This document shows, one piece after another, positions 17,313 through 26,610 of a stretch of 64,000 bases of DNA (position 1 is its first letter; the number at the start of each line of letters is the position of its first letter). A program made the position numbers and the translations under genes. The DNA comes from Thermofilaceae archaeon (GTDB taxonomy: Archaea; Thermoproteota; Thermoprotei; Thermofilales; Thermofilaceae). A model generated the notes under the pieces. That model was not told where the DNA came from and did no database searches. It worked only from the letters and a program-made list of their open reading frames with translations. The stretch is from the NCBI GenBank assembly GCA_025057995.1, contig JANXEW010000003.1, positions 62,001-126,000 on the forward strand, read 5' to 3'.

Positions 17313-18280
17313 GCTTCTAGCTTAACGTAAATCGATACGACTTTTCTCTTCTCCATCAAGTACAACTGATATAACACTTTCTCGATAGGTAAACTTGTTC
17401 TCTTTGAAATGGTTTCTATAACGAGAGATAAGTTCACCGCACGATTCTCGAAGGCGTGAGCTAGGCGGTCGATTTCCCGTATTACCATCTCCTCCTCGCT
17501 ATTTGCGTCCAGATCTGTTAACTGAGAGAGCTCACTTTCTATTCTATCAAGCTCAGCTTTCACCTGCGATAAGTTAAGCATAGTTTCTATAGGCTGTTTC
17601 GCAGCTCTGTTTAGCTTCTCTTCAAGCTTTCTAAGAGATTCTTCGTAAGATAGAAACTTGCTGGTTTCGGTCAGCAGAGAACTCCTAGAAGCTCTCTTAA
17701 CCATTCTAGCAAGCTGTGATGTTGTCAGCAGAAGTTCATTTACGCGATTGACATATGCGGTTTTGCATACCCTCATATGGCTCCTTATGTCTTTAAGTAT
17801 CAGGTCTACTTCGTCAAGGGATCTCTTGGGATCCTCGAGAGGCGGCTGAGACAACAACTTCTGCGCGCTCGCTTGTAACTTCTGTGCTTCGGAGGCGAGG
17901 TGTGGAGCGACCTCTTTTAGTAACTCTCCCCACGCTGACAACTCGGAAAGTTCTCTGTTCAGCTTGTCGAGCTCTTCGTAAAGCCTATCGAGAGCCACCG
18001 CGTATTCGGTTAGCGTTTTCACGCTATGCTCAAGGGCATTAACGTATTTCTCTAGGCTACTGGATACTAAGAAAAGTTGCTCGCTAGGAGGCTCAGGGGG
18101 TTGGACGGTCCTTAGTACACTTCTTACTAGACTGCTGAACCTCGGATCATGCAAGTACTTAGTCTCGATAGCATGTAGAAGCGCGTTCAAGTTTGCTTTA
18201 AGATCGTTAGCCCTCCTAGCTAGGCTCTCTAATTTATCTAATCCTGCCCCTCCCCGGGTTTCAACAACGGTTTCAACCAC
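17309..18280 (-). CDS. Long coiled-coil protein with C-terminal winged-helix-like domain
   Basis: This 323-residue protein is almost entirely helical with heptad-like Leu repeats from about 15 to 280, punctuated by a Pro-rich turn (PPEPPSEQ at about 76-83). It ends in a small domain resembling a winged helix (about 282-323, VIETISKRTSLPIEKVLYQL). It follows the JAMM protease gene by 36 bp on the same strand, so they are probably co-transcribed. The layout recalls, without matching by motif, ESCRT-III-like CdvB proteins that pair helical cores with a winged helix. Function unknown. Confidence 0.7.
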   Translation of the reverse strand: MVETVVETRGGAGLDKLESLARRANDLKANLNALLHAIETKYLHDPRFSSLVRSVLRTVQPPEPPSEQLFLVSSSLEKYVNALEHSVKTLTEYAVALDRLYEELDKLNRELSELSAWGELLKEVAPHLASEAQKLQASAQKLLSQPPLEDPKRSLDEVDLILKDIRSHMRVCKTAYVNRVNELLLTTSQLARMVKRASRSSLLTETSKFLSYEESLRKLEEKLNRAAKQPIETMLNLSQVKAELDRIESELSQLTDLDANSEEEMVIREIDRLAHAFENRAVNLSLVIETISKRTSLPIEKVLYQLYLMEKRKVVSIYVKLEA

Positions 18281-18316
18281 AAGTAAATGAGTGAAGGGGG
18301 CAAATTCCTCTATCGT

Positions 18317-18787
18317 TTAATAATCCTGTGTCACGGTTAAGTAGACCCTAGCTAGCCCGGAGGAATAATCATCAACCCTGTAAGCCGCTAAGGCGGGTTC
18401 TTTTCCTGGAATGTATGCTACGATTACCCATACTTCACCTGGGCACTCTAGCATGCGGTGCCGATCACTAAGCGAAGGTAGAGGATGTTCTCTACCATGA
18501 CTGTGGTATATCCCTATGTAATCTAACCCCTCTTTTTTAGCGTCGATTATCGCCTTCATCCAATCTCTTAATTCAAACCAGAAAGCAGAGTCAGATGAGA
18601 GAACATTTCTCAAGGGTACTATTTTCTTAACCGTACTACGCCCCTCGGATATTAGCCCTAGTAGAACTCCACAAGCCTCCGTAGGATATTCCCTCTTCAC
18701 GTGCTCCAAGATCTCCTCAAAGATAGCCTTAGGCATGATTACCTCGTAAATTCTTTCAAACGGCTGCACGGAAACACTGATATCCAT
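18317..18787 (-). CDS. JAMM/MPN-domain metalloprotease
   Basis: The JAMM zinc site is complete: Glu in TEACGVLLG (about 36-44) and the HxHx7SxxD motif HSHGREHPLPSLSD. Archaeal JAMM enzymes remove ubiquitin-like SAMP modifiers from proteins, or act in related sulfur-carrier processing. The 156-residue single-domain size fits. It is transcribed together with the coiled-coil gene downstream and divergently from pyrF (54 bp between starts). An alternative start at Met18 (MPKAIFEEIL) is possible. Confidence 0.9.
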   Translation of the reverse strand: MDISVSVQPFERIYEVIMPKAIFEEILEHVKREYPTEACGVLLGLISEGRSTVKKIVPLRNVLSSDSAFWFELRDWMKAIIDAKKEGLDYIGIYHSHGREHPLPSLSDRHRMLECPGEVWVIVAYIPGKEPALAAYRVDDYSSGLARVYLTVTQDY

Positions 18788-18840
18788 AGATCATTTACCA
18801 GAGTTCTCGTTTTTATACCCTGCTCGAGATTCTTACGATC

Positions 18841-19533
18841 GTGAAGCCCGACAAGCTATGGGAGTTAGCAGGTAGTAAAAACTCGAGGTTGATCGTTGCT
18901 CTCGACAACATCCCTTCGGATCCAACCAAGCTAGTGAATTCTTTCAAGGAGTTTGCTGTTGGAGTAAAAATAGGTCTACCTTTCCTCCTTAAATGGGGCC
19001 CCAGCCAAGTTAAACACTTGTGTAACCAGTTCGGAAATAGTCTTTATATGTTATGTGACTTGAAGCTAGCGGATATACCCTTCATAGTTGCAGAAGAGGT
19101 AAAGCTCATCGATGAGTACGGGTTTGATGGCTTGATAGTTCACCTGTTTCAAGGGGGTATTCGCGAAGTATCTTCTCTTCCTAGCAGGCCGGACCTCTTT
19201 GGACTCGTCTCGATGACCCACAAAGAGTCTAGACTGATTGATGAACATTTCAAAGAGCTCCTGGAAGAGGCTTTGGCTTCGAAATTAGAAGGATGTGTGG
19301 CACCAGCTACGAAGCCGGAGATTATAAGAGCTGCTAAGAAGCTCGCACCTGAACTGACGCTGATTTCACCCGGGATTGGGGCCCAGGGGGTACAAGCGGG
19401 AGCTGCGATAGAGGCGGGAGCCGATTTTGAAATTATAGGAAGGGCGATAGTATCAGGTCATGATCCTGGTTCAGTAGCGCGGGCCATGAGAGATGCCATG
19501 AACGTCTCTCTTAAAAAGGTCGGGGAAATGTAG
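18841..19533 (+). CDS. pyrF: Orotidine 5'-phosphate decarboxylase
   Basis: The enzyme converts OMP to UMP, the last step of UMP synthesis. The catalytic Asp-Lys-Asp arrangement is visible as DLKLADIP, with LIVALDNIP at the first strand and the C-terminal phosphate loop IGRAIV. The length of 230 residues is normal and the start is GTG. It heads a tight run pyrF-pyrE-pyrB-pyrI, with 5 bp to pyrE. Confidence 0.94.
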   Translation: MKPDKLWELAGSKNSRLIVALDNIPSDPTKLVNSFKEFAVGVKIGLPFLLKWGPSQVKHLCNQFGNSLYMLCDLKLADIPFIVAEEVKLIDEYGFDGLIVHLFQGGIREVSSLPSRPDLFGLVSMTHKESRLIDEHFKELLEEALASKLEGCVAPATKPEIIRAAKKLAPELTLISPGIGAQGVQAGAAIEAGADFEIIGRAIVSGHDPGSVARAMRDAMNVSLKKVGEM

Positions 19534-19538
19534 TTGCG

Positions 19539-20078
19539 ATGTCGAGAAGGAACGTAATCCAGGCTATTTTAAAAGCTGGTTGTGTTCTCAAGGGGGAGTT
19601 TAGACTTAGCTCAGGTAAAGTTAGCGATGTTTACGTGGATGTGCGGAAGCTCTACTCTCACCCAAAAGAGGTGAAGATCGTGGCTGAGGAATTAGCTAAA
19701 CATGCTTCCTCGGTAGGTTGTGACGTAATCGCAGGGATAGAAACTGGCGGGATACCCTTAGCCACAATGGTAGCCTTTATTCTAGATAAACCGCTTATAT
19801 ACGTGAGGAAAAAACCGAAAGAGCATGGAACGCAAAAGTTGATAGAGGGTGATGCTAGCTTAGGAGGTTTATGCCTCATCGTAGATGACGTAGCTACTAC
19901 GGGTTCCTCGCTAATCAGGGCGGTTAACGCCTTAAGAGAGTCGGGATTTTATGTCGAAAATGCTCTCGTGGTGGTTGATCGAGGCGAGGGCGCTGAGCAA
20001 GCGTTGAAGGGTCTGGGGGTGAACCTTCGTTCTCTAACAACACTTAAAGACCTGTTAGAAGCCATGAACGCGGCCTAA
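19539..20078 (+). CDS. pyrE: Orotate phosphoribosyltransferase
   Basis: This enzyme joins orotate and PRPP to give OMP. The PRPP-binding loop LIVDDVATTGSS (about 109-120) and the loop YVRKKPKEHGTQKLIEG are both complete. The length of 179 residues is typical. It lies 5 bp after pyrF and 12 bp before pyrB, consistent with one operon. Confidence 0.95.
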   Translation: MSRRNVIQAILKAGCVLKGEFRLSSGKVSDVYVDVRKLYSHPKEVKIVAEELAKHASSVGCDVIAGIETGGIPLATMVAFILDKPLIYVRKKPKEHGTQKLIEGDASLGGLCLIVDDVATTGSSLIRAVNALRESGFYVENALVVVDRGEGAEQALKGLGVNLRSLTTLKDLLEAMNAA

Positions 20079-20090
20079 GGTGAAGAGTCG

Positions 20091-21014
20091 ATGTTTCTCA
20101 ACCGAGATGTCATCTCTATAATCGACTTTAACCCCCAAGAGCTCGAGCGATTATTTGACGAAGCGGATCTCATGCTAAGGGCTCTAGAGGAGGGTAAACA
20201 CCTTAAGGCTCTTGAAGGCTACGTGATGGCTACAGCCTTCTTCGAACCTAGTACTCGAACAAAGATGAGTTTTCAGACCGCTATGATAAGGTTGGGTGGG
20301 AGCTACATAGATCTCCCGCCAGAAGAAGCTTCGTCTAGAGCAAAAGGAGAGAATCTAGCGGACACTGTTAGAATGCTTGACTCGTATGCAGACGTGATAG
20401 TAATCAGGCACAGAGTTGAGGGAGCTGCCCGCTTCGCTGCAGAAGTAGCAACCCATCCGGTAATCAATGGCGGCGATGGGACTCGTGATCATCCAACCCA
20501 AGCTATGATCGACCTTTACACCGTCAGGAGGTTGCACGGTATGATAAACGGTCTAGTGTACGGGGTTATTGGGGACTTGAGGTATGGTCGCGCGGCCCGG
20601 TCTTTCATCTTAGGTCTTTCTTTATTTAAACCTAAGAAGATTTACTTGATCTCACCTCCTCAGTTGTCTTGTAAAAGGGAAGTCATAGATTTCTTGAACG
20701 CTAAGGGCGTTAAGTACGAAGAAGTGTATTCTCTAAGCGAAGTGGTTTCCGAGCTCGATGTTCTCTACGTCACGAGAATACAGCGGGAGAGGTTTCCCGA
20801 CCCATTGGAGTTTGAGAAAGTCAAAGGAAGTTACAAGGTCAGCTTTGATTCGTTGAAAAATAGTAAGGAGAAGCTGTCGGTATTACACCCGCTCCCCCGT
20901 GTCGATGAGTTAGCGTACGATCTAGATAATACGGCTCATGCTCGGTACTTTGAACAGGCTAAGTTGGGGGTTCCAGTCAGGATGGCTTTACTCAAGCTCG
21001 TACTCAAGGGCTAG
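20091..21014 (+). CDS. pyrB: Aspartate carbamoyltransferase, catalytic chain
   Basis: This catalyses the committed step of pyrimidine synthesis, carbamoyl phosphate plus aspartate to carbamoyl aspartate. The carbamoyl-phosphate motif [11 protein letters not shown] (about 46-56), the mobile-loop Lys in [12 protein letters not shown], the [12 protein letters not shown] helix and LHPLPRVDE are all present. The length of 307 residues is typical. The regulatory chain pyrI follows 45 bp downstream. Confidence 0.96.
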   Translation: MFLNRDVISIIDFNPQELERLFDEADLMLRALEEGKHLKALEGYVMATAFFEPSTRTKMSFQTAMIRLGGSYIDLPPEEASSRAKGENLADTVRMLDSYADVIVIRHRVEGAARFAAEVATHPVINGGDGTRDHPTQAMIDLYTVRRLHGMINGLVYGVIGDLRYGRAARSFILGLSLFKPKKIYLISPPQLSCKREVIDFLNAKGVKYEEVYSLSEVVSELDVLYVTRIQRERFPDPLEFEKVKGSYKVSFDSLKNSKEKLSVLHPLPRVDELAYDLDNTAHARYFEQAKLGVPVRMALLKLVLKG

Positions 21015-21059
21015 GTGGAACGCGACCTATATAGGCTTCTCCAGTAACCCCTTTGAACG

Positions 21060-21539
21060 ATGGAGAAAGAACTTAGAGTGAGCAAGATAGCTGAAGGTAC
21101 TGTGATTGATCACATAGACGCTGGCCGAGCTTTGAATGTTCTAAAGATACTGGGCTTATCAGGATCGGAGGGTTTAACCATAGCGGTAGTCATGAACGTT
21201 CCGAGTAAGAAGCTTGGTAAAAAGGACATAGTAAAAGTAGAGGGCGTCGAGCTTAGGGAGGATCAAGTCAGTAAGATAGCGTTAATCGCGCCTAGCGCTA
21301 CTATAAATATAGTGAAGAACTATGAAGTTGTAGAGAAAGTTAAGGTGAATGTTCCACACGTGATAGAAGGTTTACTTAAGTGCGTTAACCCCAACTGTAT
21401 CACAAGTCTTCCAAGAGAACCTGTGAAAACTAAGTTCAAGGTTCTCCGAGTAAGACCTCTCAACCTTATATGTGAATATTGTGGAGTCGAGCTTAACCAA
21501 GAAGACGTTATCACACAGCTAACCGGTGCTAAAGCTTGA
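21060..21539 (+). CDS. pyrI: Aspartate carbamoyltransferase, regulatory chain
   Basis: PyrI binds nucleotide effectors and holds the catalytic trimers together through a C-terminal zinc domain. The N-terminal allosteric part begins at [16 protein letters not shown]. The zinc Cys are in CVNPNC (about 108-113) and CEYCG (about 139-143). The length of 159 residues is normal. Its TGA overlaps the TTG start of the next gene, so translation is coupled. Confidence 0.95.
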   Translation: MEKELRVSKIAEGTVIDHIDAGRALNVLKILGLSGSEGLTIAVVMNVPSKKLGKKDIVKVEGVELREDQVSKIALIAPSATINIVKNYEVVEKVKVNVPHVIEGLLKCVNPNCITSLPREPVKTKFKVLRVRPLNLICEYCGVELNQEDVITQLTGAKA

Positions 21540-21835
21540 TCACAAGGCGTGAACGAATTATAGAGTTGTTATCCACAACTGATGTGCCACTAGACGTACA
21601 CCAAATAGCCTTGGCTCTGGGTATCGAGCGCAGTGATGCGCAGAGCCTATATGAGGATCTAGAACATATAGCTAAGAGCCTCAGAGGGAAAGGGAAGGTT
21701 CTACTAATGATACCTCCCACATGTAAATCATGTGGTTACGTTTTTAGAGATCTCAGCAAACCTAAAAGGCCGTCAAAGTGTCCTAAATGCAGGAGCGAAA
21801 GAATAACAAACCCCCAGTTCATAATTGAAAAGTAA
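21536..21835 (+). CDS. Helix-turn-helix plus zinc-ribbon protein (COG3357 type)
   Basis: The N-terminal 60 residues form a winged-helix-like domain ([17 protein letters not shown] and following). The C-terminus is a zinc ribbon with CKSCGYVF and CPKCRSE. This two-domain layout is that of predicted archaeal transcription regulators. It starts with TTG inside the pyrI stop (TTGA) and ends 3 bp before the phosphoesterase start, so it is part of the pyrimidine transcript and could regulate it; this is inferred. Confidence 0.85.
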   Translation: MITRRERIIELLSTTDVPLDVHQIALALGIERSDAQSLYEDLEHIAKSLRGKGKVLLMIPPTCKSCGYVFRDLSKPKRPSKCPKCRSERITNPQFIIEK

Positions 21836-21838
21836 ATA

Positions 21839-22639
21839 ATGAACTCGAACGGAGTCAAGTGGGAGCTGAGAGATAGTTTGCCGAGAGCTGAGATATTAAA
21901 CGGAGTCTGGGTTGTCGGGTTAAGTCTCTACGTCGATGAACTAGACCTTTTGGTAGTAGCAGACCTCCATTTGGGCTATGAGCAAGCATTGGAGGAAGCA
22001 GGTGTGTTCATACCGGCAGTTCAGTATAAGTTCATCAAGAACTTCCTCCTGAGGGCGTTGGAGGAGACTGAGTGCTCTAAACTTCTTATACTAGGAGATG
22101 TAAAACACGAGTTCGGTGGTGCGTTGAAGCAGGAGTGGGGCGAGACCCTAGATTTATTGTCTACGTTGAAGGAGAAAGGCGTTAGCGTCGATGTTGTTAG
22201 AGGCAATCACGACAATTTCCTCATCCCTATGCTTAAGCGCTTAAATGTCCCGTTACACGACCCTTACTATAGAGAGGGTTCTCTCCTCTTTACCCATGGA
22301 CACAAAGAACTACCTATTGATGCATGGAGTGAGGATGTTAAGTATGTGGTAATGGGGCACGAGCACCCTGCTGTGATGCTTAGAGACGAGTTAGGAGTGA
22401 GTGTAAAATTAAAGAGTTTTCTCGTAGGGTCTTTGGAGCGAGCTAATCTTATAGTATTACCGTCTCTCTCACCCCTCATGTCTGGAACTGAGGTAAACGT
22501 CCCTAAAGCTAAATTCCTTTCCCCGATTTTACGACAGGTAAATGTGGGAGATATGCGAGTATACGCAGTAGAGTTGGACAGTGGCATCTACGATTTCGGC
22601 ACAGTTGAATTGCTGAGTAGATTTTTGATACAGAGTTAG
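21839..22639 (+). CDS. Calcineurin-like metallophosphoesterase (COG1407 type)
   Basis: Two-metal phosphoesterase motifs are in order: DLHLGYE (about 42-48), LGDVKHEFG (about 86-94), RGNHDN (about 121-126) and a later HGH. The archaeal COG1407 family is frequently encoded near DNA helicases and may act on nucleic acids or nucleotides, but no helicase is seen here. It is the last gene of the pyr transcript, 3 bp after the regulator. Confidence 0.87.
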   Translation: MNSNGVKWELRDSLPRAEILNGVWVVGLSLYVDELDLLVVADLHLGYEQALEEAGVFIPAVQYKFIKNFLLRALEETECSKLLILGDVKHEFGGALKQEWGETLDLLSTLKEKGVSVDVVRGNHDNFLIPMLKRLNVPLHDPYYREGSLLFTHGHKELPIDAWSEDVKYVVMGHEHPAVMLRDELGVSVKLKSFLVGSLERANLIVLPSLSPLMSGTEVNVPKAKFLSPILRQVNVGDMRVYAVELDSGIYDFGTVELLSRFLIQS

Positions 22640-22675
22640 CTGTGCCTAATACTGTAATTTCAACTTTTTAAATGG

Positions 22676-23281
22676 TCAAGTTACAGTTGATTCAATGACC
22701 ATTCTTTCATAACTTGACCTTTGAACTTTAATCTCCTTTCCGCAGTGTTCACAATGGAAGACAACAAATTTACTCTCGAATCTGGACACTTTCCTCAACC
22801 TCTTTCCACAGATACAAACGAAACCTCTTAGTTTAGCGGGGTTTCCGTAAACTAAGCCATTGGGAGGAACGTCTCGAGTTACCACTGAGCCTGCACCCAC
22901 CATGGCGTAACAACCAATTTTAACGCCACAGACGATAGTAGCGTTCGCTCCTATGGATGCCCCCTCTTCTATGACAGTGGAAACTACCTCCCAGCTCTCT
23001 GAGAATGAACGCGGATACAAATCGTTAGTTAGAGTAGCGCTTGGACCAAGGAAAGACCCCCTTCCCACTTCGACTCCACGGTAGACGGATACGAAGTTCT
23101 GTATCTTTACGCCATCGCTTACGACAGCACCTGAATCTATGTAAACATCTTTTCCAATATTACAGTTTTTCCCTATCTTTGCTCCTCTCCTTATGTGCGC
23201 GAAGTGCCAGATTCGAGAGCCTTCACCGATCTCCGCCCCCTCTTCCACGATCGCCGTAGGATGGACGTAAAAACCAGTCAA
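22676..23281 (-). CDS. Left-handed beta-helix N-acetyltransferase with C-terminal zinc ribbon
   Basis: Hexapeptide repeats ([IV]-G-x4 type) run through residues 8-150. The segment HPTAIVEEGAEIGEGSRIWH and the following region resemble WlbB/WbpD-type UDP-sugar N-acetyltransferases, which acetylate 3-amino sugars for surface glycans. Unusually, the C-terminus adds a zinc ribbon (CICGKRL and CEHCGKE at about 159-184). No sugar-nucleotide genes lie beside it. The ribbon may be a lineage-specific interaction module. Confidence 0.82.
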   Translation of the reverse strand: MTGFYVHPTAIVEEGAEIGEGSRIWHFAHIRRGAKIGKNCNIGKDVYIDSGAVVSDGVKIQNFVSVYRGVEVGRGSFLGPSATLTNDLYPRSFSESWEVVSTVIEEGASIGANATIVCGVKIGCYAMVGAGSVVTRDVPPNGLVYGNPAKLRGFVCICGKRLRKVSRFESKFVVFHCEHCGKEIKVQRSSYERMVIESTVT

Positions 23282-23285
23282 AAAA

Positions 23286-23594
23286 TCACCTTCTCGTGAT
23301 GCTGTTGGGTTTCATCCTAGCCTTTTTTATCGGGCGCTTTAAAGTAATCGTGTAACCACGCATACCTACAACTTCCGCACCGAGATTCTTGGCTAACTCT
23401 AAGGCTATGTTTTCTTTAGATTTACTATTTATATCGAATGATTCACGAAAGTTCTTCAGTAACTTGATTTTGACTATCCCTCTAACCTTTAAAATGTTGT
23501 CTATTTCCGATAATATTGCATCTGTAACTCCGCTTTTTCCAACTCTGACTATAGTAACATCTTCCACGTTCACAGGGGTATGACCTTCAAACAT
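23286..23594 (-). CDS. CRM-domain RNA-binding protein (YhbY-like)
   Basis: The signature IVRVGKSGVTDAILSEID and the later IVKIKLLKNF and LGAEVVGMRGYTITLKRP match the CRM/YhbY fold, which binds ribosomal precursors or structured RNA. I place the start at the ATG at 23594 (MFEGHTPVN). The reading frame extending to 23711 would overlap the divergent thiolase gene and adds 39 unconserved residues. The final product is about 102 residues. Confidence 0.8.
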   Translation of the reverse strand: MFEGHTPVNVEDVTIVRVGKSGVTDAILSEIDNILKVRGIVKIKLLKNFRESFDINSKSKENIALELAKNLGAEVVGMRGYTITLKRPIKKARMKPNSITRR

Positions 23595-23628
23595 TTTAAA
23601 ACGCTTCCTGTAAGCATCTATAACAAGT

Positions 23629-24591
23629 ATGGTGGAAGCATCAACATGGCGCCTTTGCTCAATTTGCAGTAGAAGAGCGTCAGTAAAGGTAACTAACAGC
23701 GGTTTATACATGTGTCCGCTTCACTTCAACACGTATTTTGAGTCTCGAGTCATAGCTACGATTAAGGTTTTAAGAATGGTTAAACCTGGAGAAAAAGTAG
23801 CTGTCGCTGTTTCAGGTGGTAAGGATAGCCTCTCCCTCCTCCACTTATTAGCTGGTAAAGCAGAAGAACTGGGTATTGAAATCGTTGGCATCCTGGTAGA
23901 TGAAGGTATACGGGGTTACCGTGAGGTAAAGCTTGAGGCTGCGAGGAGGTATGCCGATAAATTGAATGTTGAACTTGTTGTAAATAGCTTTAAGGGGATT
24001 TTCGGTTTTACGTTAGATGAAGCCGTTCAAGCCCTTCTACTCGATGGTTTCAGATATAAACCTTGTACAGTGTGCGGTGTGCTAAGGCGGTATGCGCTGA
24101 ATCAAATAGCTCTAGACCTGGGAGTCGATAAACTTGCTACTGCTCATAACCTTGACGACGAAGTTCAAGCGTTTCTCCTAAATGCCTTACAGTCGAACCT
24201 GTCCGTAGCAGCGCGCGAGGGTCCCTTATCTGAGAAAGTTCATATGAAGCTTGTCCCCAGGATCAAGCCGTTCTACTTTGTACCAGAGAAGGAGGTAATG
24301 ATCTACGCTCTGCTTAACGGTATTGAATCCCCTTTTGTAGAGTGTCCTTACATAGTCTACTCCCTCCGCCACGTCCTTCGTAAGTGGCTGAATCAAACAG
24401 CTTCAAACAACAATCCCAGTTTAAAACATAGGATAATGTTTCTAAAAACGAAATTAACAAAACATTTTACACGACAAACGGAGTTTAAGACTTGCAAGAT
24501 TTGTGGCATGCCCTCGTCTCGCGATACTTGTAAAGCGTGTGAATTTAAAAACTATGTGACCAGCCTTCTGGAGAGAGACAAATTATTTTAA
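23629..24591 (+). CDS. tRNA 2-thiolation enzyme, TtuA/Ncs6 family
   Basis: This PP-loop ATPase (AVSGGKDSLSLL at about 63-74) activates a tRNA uridine for sulfur transfer. It has an N-terminal zinc site (CSICSRR... CPLHF), the catalytic/Fe-S Cys in PCTVCG, and a C-terminal zinc site (CKICG... CKAC), the arrangement of TtuA and Ncs6/Ncs2. The product would be 2-thiouridine at position 54 or 34, a heat-stability modification in thermophiles. The length of 320 residues is typical. It is divergent from the CRM gene with 34 bp between starts. Confidence 0.92.
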   Translation: MVEASTWRLCSICSRRASVKVTNSGLYMCPLHFNTYFESRVIATIKVLRMVKPGEKVAVAVSGGKDSLSLLHLLAGKAEELGIEIVGILVDEGIRGYREVKLEAARRYADKLNVELVVNSFKGIFGFTLDEAVQALLLDGFRYKPCTVCGVLRRYALNQIALDLGVDKLATAHNLDDEVQAFLLNALQSNLSVAAREGPLSEKVHMKLVPRIKPFYFVPEKEVMIYALLNGIESPFVECPYIVYSLRHVLRKWLNQTASNNNPSLKHRIMFLKTKLTKHFTRQTEFKTCKICGMPSSRDTCKACEFKNYVTSLLERDKLF

Positions 24592-24621
24592 TGAGGCTTT
24601 AGAAAACTAGTCGAGGAGAAA

Positions 24622-25005
24622 ATGTTCATTCCCAGATACTTGCTTAGGCAGCTTTATGTAAAAGGTAGCCTTGAGAACGTAGATCTGAATGCCGACGGTT
24701 CACCTGATGGAGTCCGTTTAAAGCTTCGCAATACGTTAGGCGGTGGAACCGTCAGAGGGAAACTACGGGTTAAGGTGGATGGGGAAGAGGTTCCAGCTGA
24801 CAAAGTATGGTTGGAGTTTAAAGGTTGGAAAATGAAAGCATCAGAAGCTGCTGATAGAAGCTTCTATGTTTCAGTAGGTGACGAGATAGTCATAACATTG
24901 GAGTTAGGCAAGGGGATTTCTCCCGGCGAGCACAAGATTGAACTGGAACTGGATACTCAGGAACTAGGACCTGTAGGTTTTGACGTTACAGATACAGTGA
25001 AATGA
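24622..25005 (+). CDS. Beta-sandwich protein, possibly C-glycoside deglycosidase beta-subunit-like
   Basis: This 127-residue all-beta protein opens with MFIPRYLLRQLYVKGSL and has alternating hydrophobic strands to the end. Its opening resembles proteins annotated as C-glycoside deglycosidase beta subunits or the matching DUF, but I cannot confirm this and no alpha-subunit gene lies beside it. It could be a small carbohydrate-associated domain. The last 20 bp overlap the convergent DUF92 gene. Confidence 0.6.
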   Translation: MFIPRYLLRQLYVKGSLENVDLNADGSPDGVRLKLRNTLGGGTVRGKLRVKVDGEEVPADKVWLEFKGWKMKASEAADRSFYVSVGDEIVITLELGKGISPGEHKIELELDTQELGPVGFDVTDTVK

Positions 25006-25804
25006 AAAAGACTATAGAAGATATCAACAATTCAGTGAGTAAATTTACAATTTCATTTTTTACGAATCTATAACCTCTTAAATATTCGGTTCTCGCTCCA
25101 CATATGTGAGTTTCGTGGTCCCATAAAACTTGACATTTCGTACAAACATATTTTACCTGCAGTATAGCACCTAGTAACGCATCGAGGATTTCTCCTAACC
25201 AACCGAGTAGGAATATAAGACCAGCTGAGCCTATAGGAATGGATCGGTAACCATTGGTTACTACAAGGTATAGTAAAGCTATGAGAGCTGAGCCAGTTAA
25301 GGCTCCAAACTCTCCTAGTAGAGTGATTCCGCCTGATACTCCTGGTGGTACCCTTATACGAGGATTGATAAGAAGGATTGGGTCCTTCTTGCTTAACGTG
25401 CCTAACTCCGCTGCCCAGGTGTCAGCATTAGCATATGCAATACTGCTGATTGCCGCTAGAATGACTGCTGGCTTATACTCTGAGGGTATCACAACTGATA
25501 CGAGGGTTAAGGCTGCTGGAACACCTCCGCTACAGAGGACTTGGGCCGTTCTCCTTCCCCCTTTTCTCTCAGCGACGCCTTTACTTTCCTTACTTTTGTA
25601 ACCTAAGAAAGTCAGTATAGAGGAGGAGAAGAAGAATGCCATCATAATGTATAACACAGGCAAGCTCGTGAACATGAGTATGAAAGCTAGCAGTAGCGCG
25701 GTGGCTAACCCACCTAAGTCAAGAGCTTTGAACTTCCAAGCGATAGCGGCAGCCACGCCAACTAACACTATTGGAGTCACATACCCTATTAACAATACGC
25801 ACAC
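24986..25804 (-). CDS. TMEM19/DUF92 membrane protein (VTE6-like)
   Basis: This is a polytopic protein with about six hydrophobic segments. The family core ANADTWAAELG (about 126-136) and the PGVSGGITLLGEFGAL loop are conserved. The plant member VTE6 is a phytyl-phosphate kinase; archaeal members may phosphorylate isoprenyl phosphates, by inference. The length of 272 residues is normal. A second isoprenol-kinase-like gene lies at 34718. Confidence 0.82.
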   Translation of the reverse strand: MCVLLIGYVTPIVLVGVAAAIAWKFKALDLGGLATALLLAFILMFTSLPVLYIMMAFFFSSSILTFLGYKSKESKGVAERKGGRRTAQVLCSGGVPAALTLVSVVIPSEYKPAVILAAISSIAYANADTWAAELGTLSKKDPILLINPRIRVPPGVSGGITLLGEFGALTGSALIALLYLVVTNGYRSIPIGSAGLIFLLGWLGEILDALLGAILQVKYVCTKCQVLWDHETHICGARTEYLRGYRFVKNEIVNLLTELLISSIVFFISLYL

Positions 25805-25881
25805 CTCGACGTCCTCGTAGTTTTCAACCGGAGCCTGGTTGGTAAGTAAGCATTTAAAAAGCTGTATTAAACAGATTACAT

Positions 25882-26583
25882 ATGCCTATAGAATACGATG
25901 ATGAACTCGTAAGTGAGCTTAGGGAAAAACTTAGTGCGATGGTAAACCCGGTAAAGCTGGTTTTTCTTGTCGATCCAAAGGCGAGGTGCGATTATTGTGA
26001 CGAGATAAGGAGTATCCTTAAACTTTTATCTTCTTCTTCAGATAAGGTGGAATTCGTTGAACTTTCAAAGGGTTCTGTAGAGTCAGAGAAATTCGAGGCC
26101 CCTCTCTATCCTGCGGTTTTAATGAACGGAGGTAAAGGGTACAATGTTCGCTTTTTCGGCGCACCTGTTGGATACGAGTTTGCTACACTTGTAGAGGACA
26201 TTATCGATGTTTCACAAGGATACCCAAGGGGTTTACCTCTTCAACTAGCTGAGGCTCTTAGACAATATGTAACTGGAAAAACCGTTATCAAGGTTTTCGT
26301 GACCCCAACATGTCCCTACTGTCCACTTGCCGTCCGGACAGCCCACCGTTTTGCGATGGTGAATCCGCTGATCTATGGTGACATGATCGAGGCTTTAGAG
26401 TTCTCGGAGCTAGCTGACGCTTACGGAGTTTACGCAGTTCCTAAGGTGGTCATCGAGGTAGATGGTGAAGATAAAGTGGAGTTTGAAGGGGCACTGCCAG
26501 AGGTATATTTCGCAGCTGAAGTTCTAAAAGCTAACGGAGTAGATCCAAAAGTAGCTGGTATAACTGTAACGCGAAGGAGGTAG
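25882..26583 (+). CDS. Protein disulfide oxidoreductase (tandem thioredoxin fold)
   Basis: Two thioredoxin-fold units each carry a redox motif: CDYC (about 34-37, in KARCDYCDE) and CPYC (about 144-147, in TPTCPYCPLA). This is the layout of archaeal Pdo proteins, which form and reshuffle disulfides in intracellular proteins of thermophiles. The length of 233 residues is typical. The next gene follows after 27 bp. Confidence 0.93.
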   Translation: MPIEYDDELVSELREKLSAMVNPVKLVFLVDPKARCDYCDEIRSILKLLSSSSDKVEFVELSKGSVESEKFEAPLYPAVLMNGGKGYNVRFFGAPVGYEFATLVEDIIDVSQGYPRGLPLQLAEALRQYVTGKTVIKVFVTPTCPYCPLAVRTAHRFAMVNPLIYGDMIEALEFSELADAYGVYAVPKVVIEVDGEDKVEFEGALPEVYFAAEVLKANGVDPKVAGITVTRRR

Positions 26584-26610
26584 ATTAGCGCTACAAGAGC
26601 TGGGGAGAAG

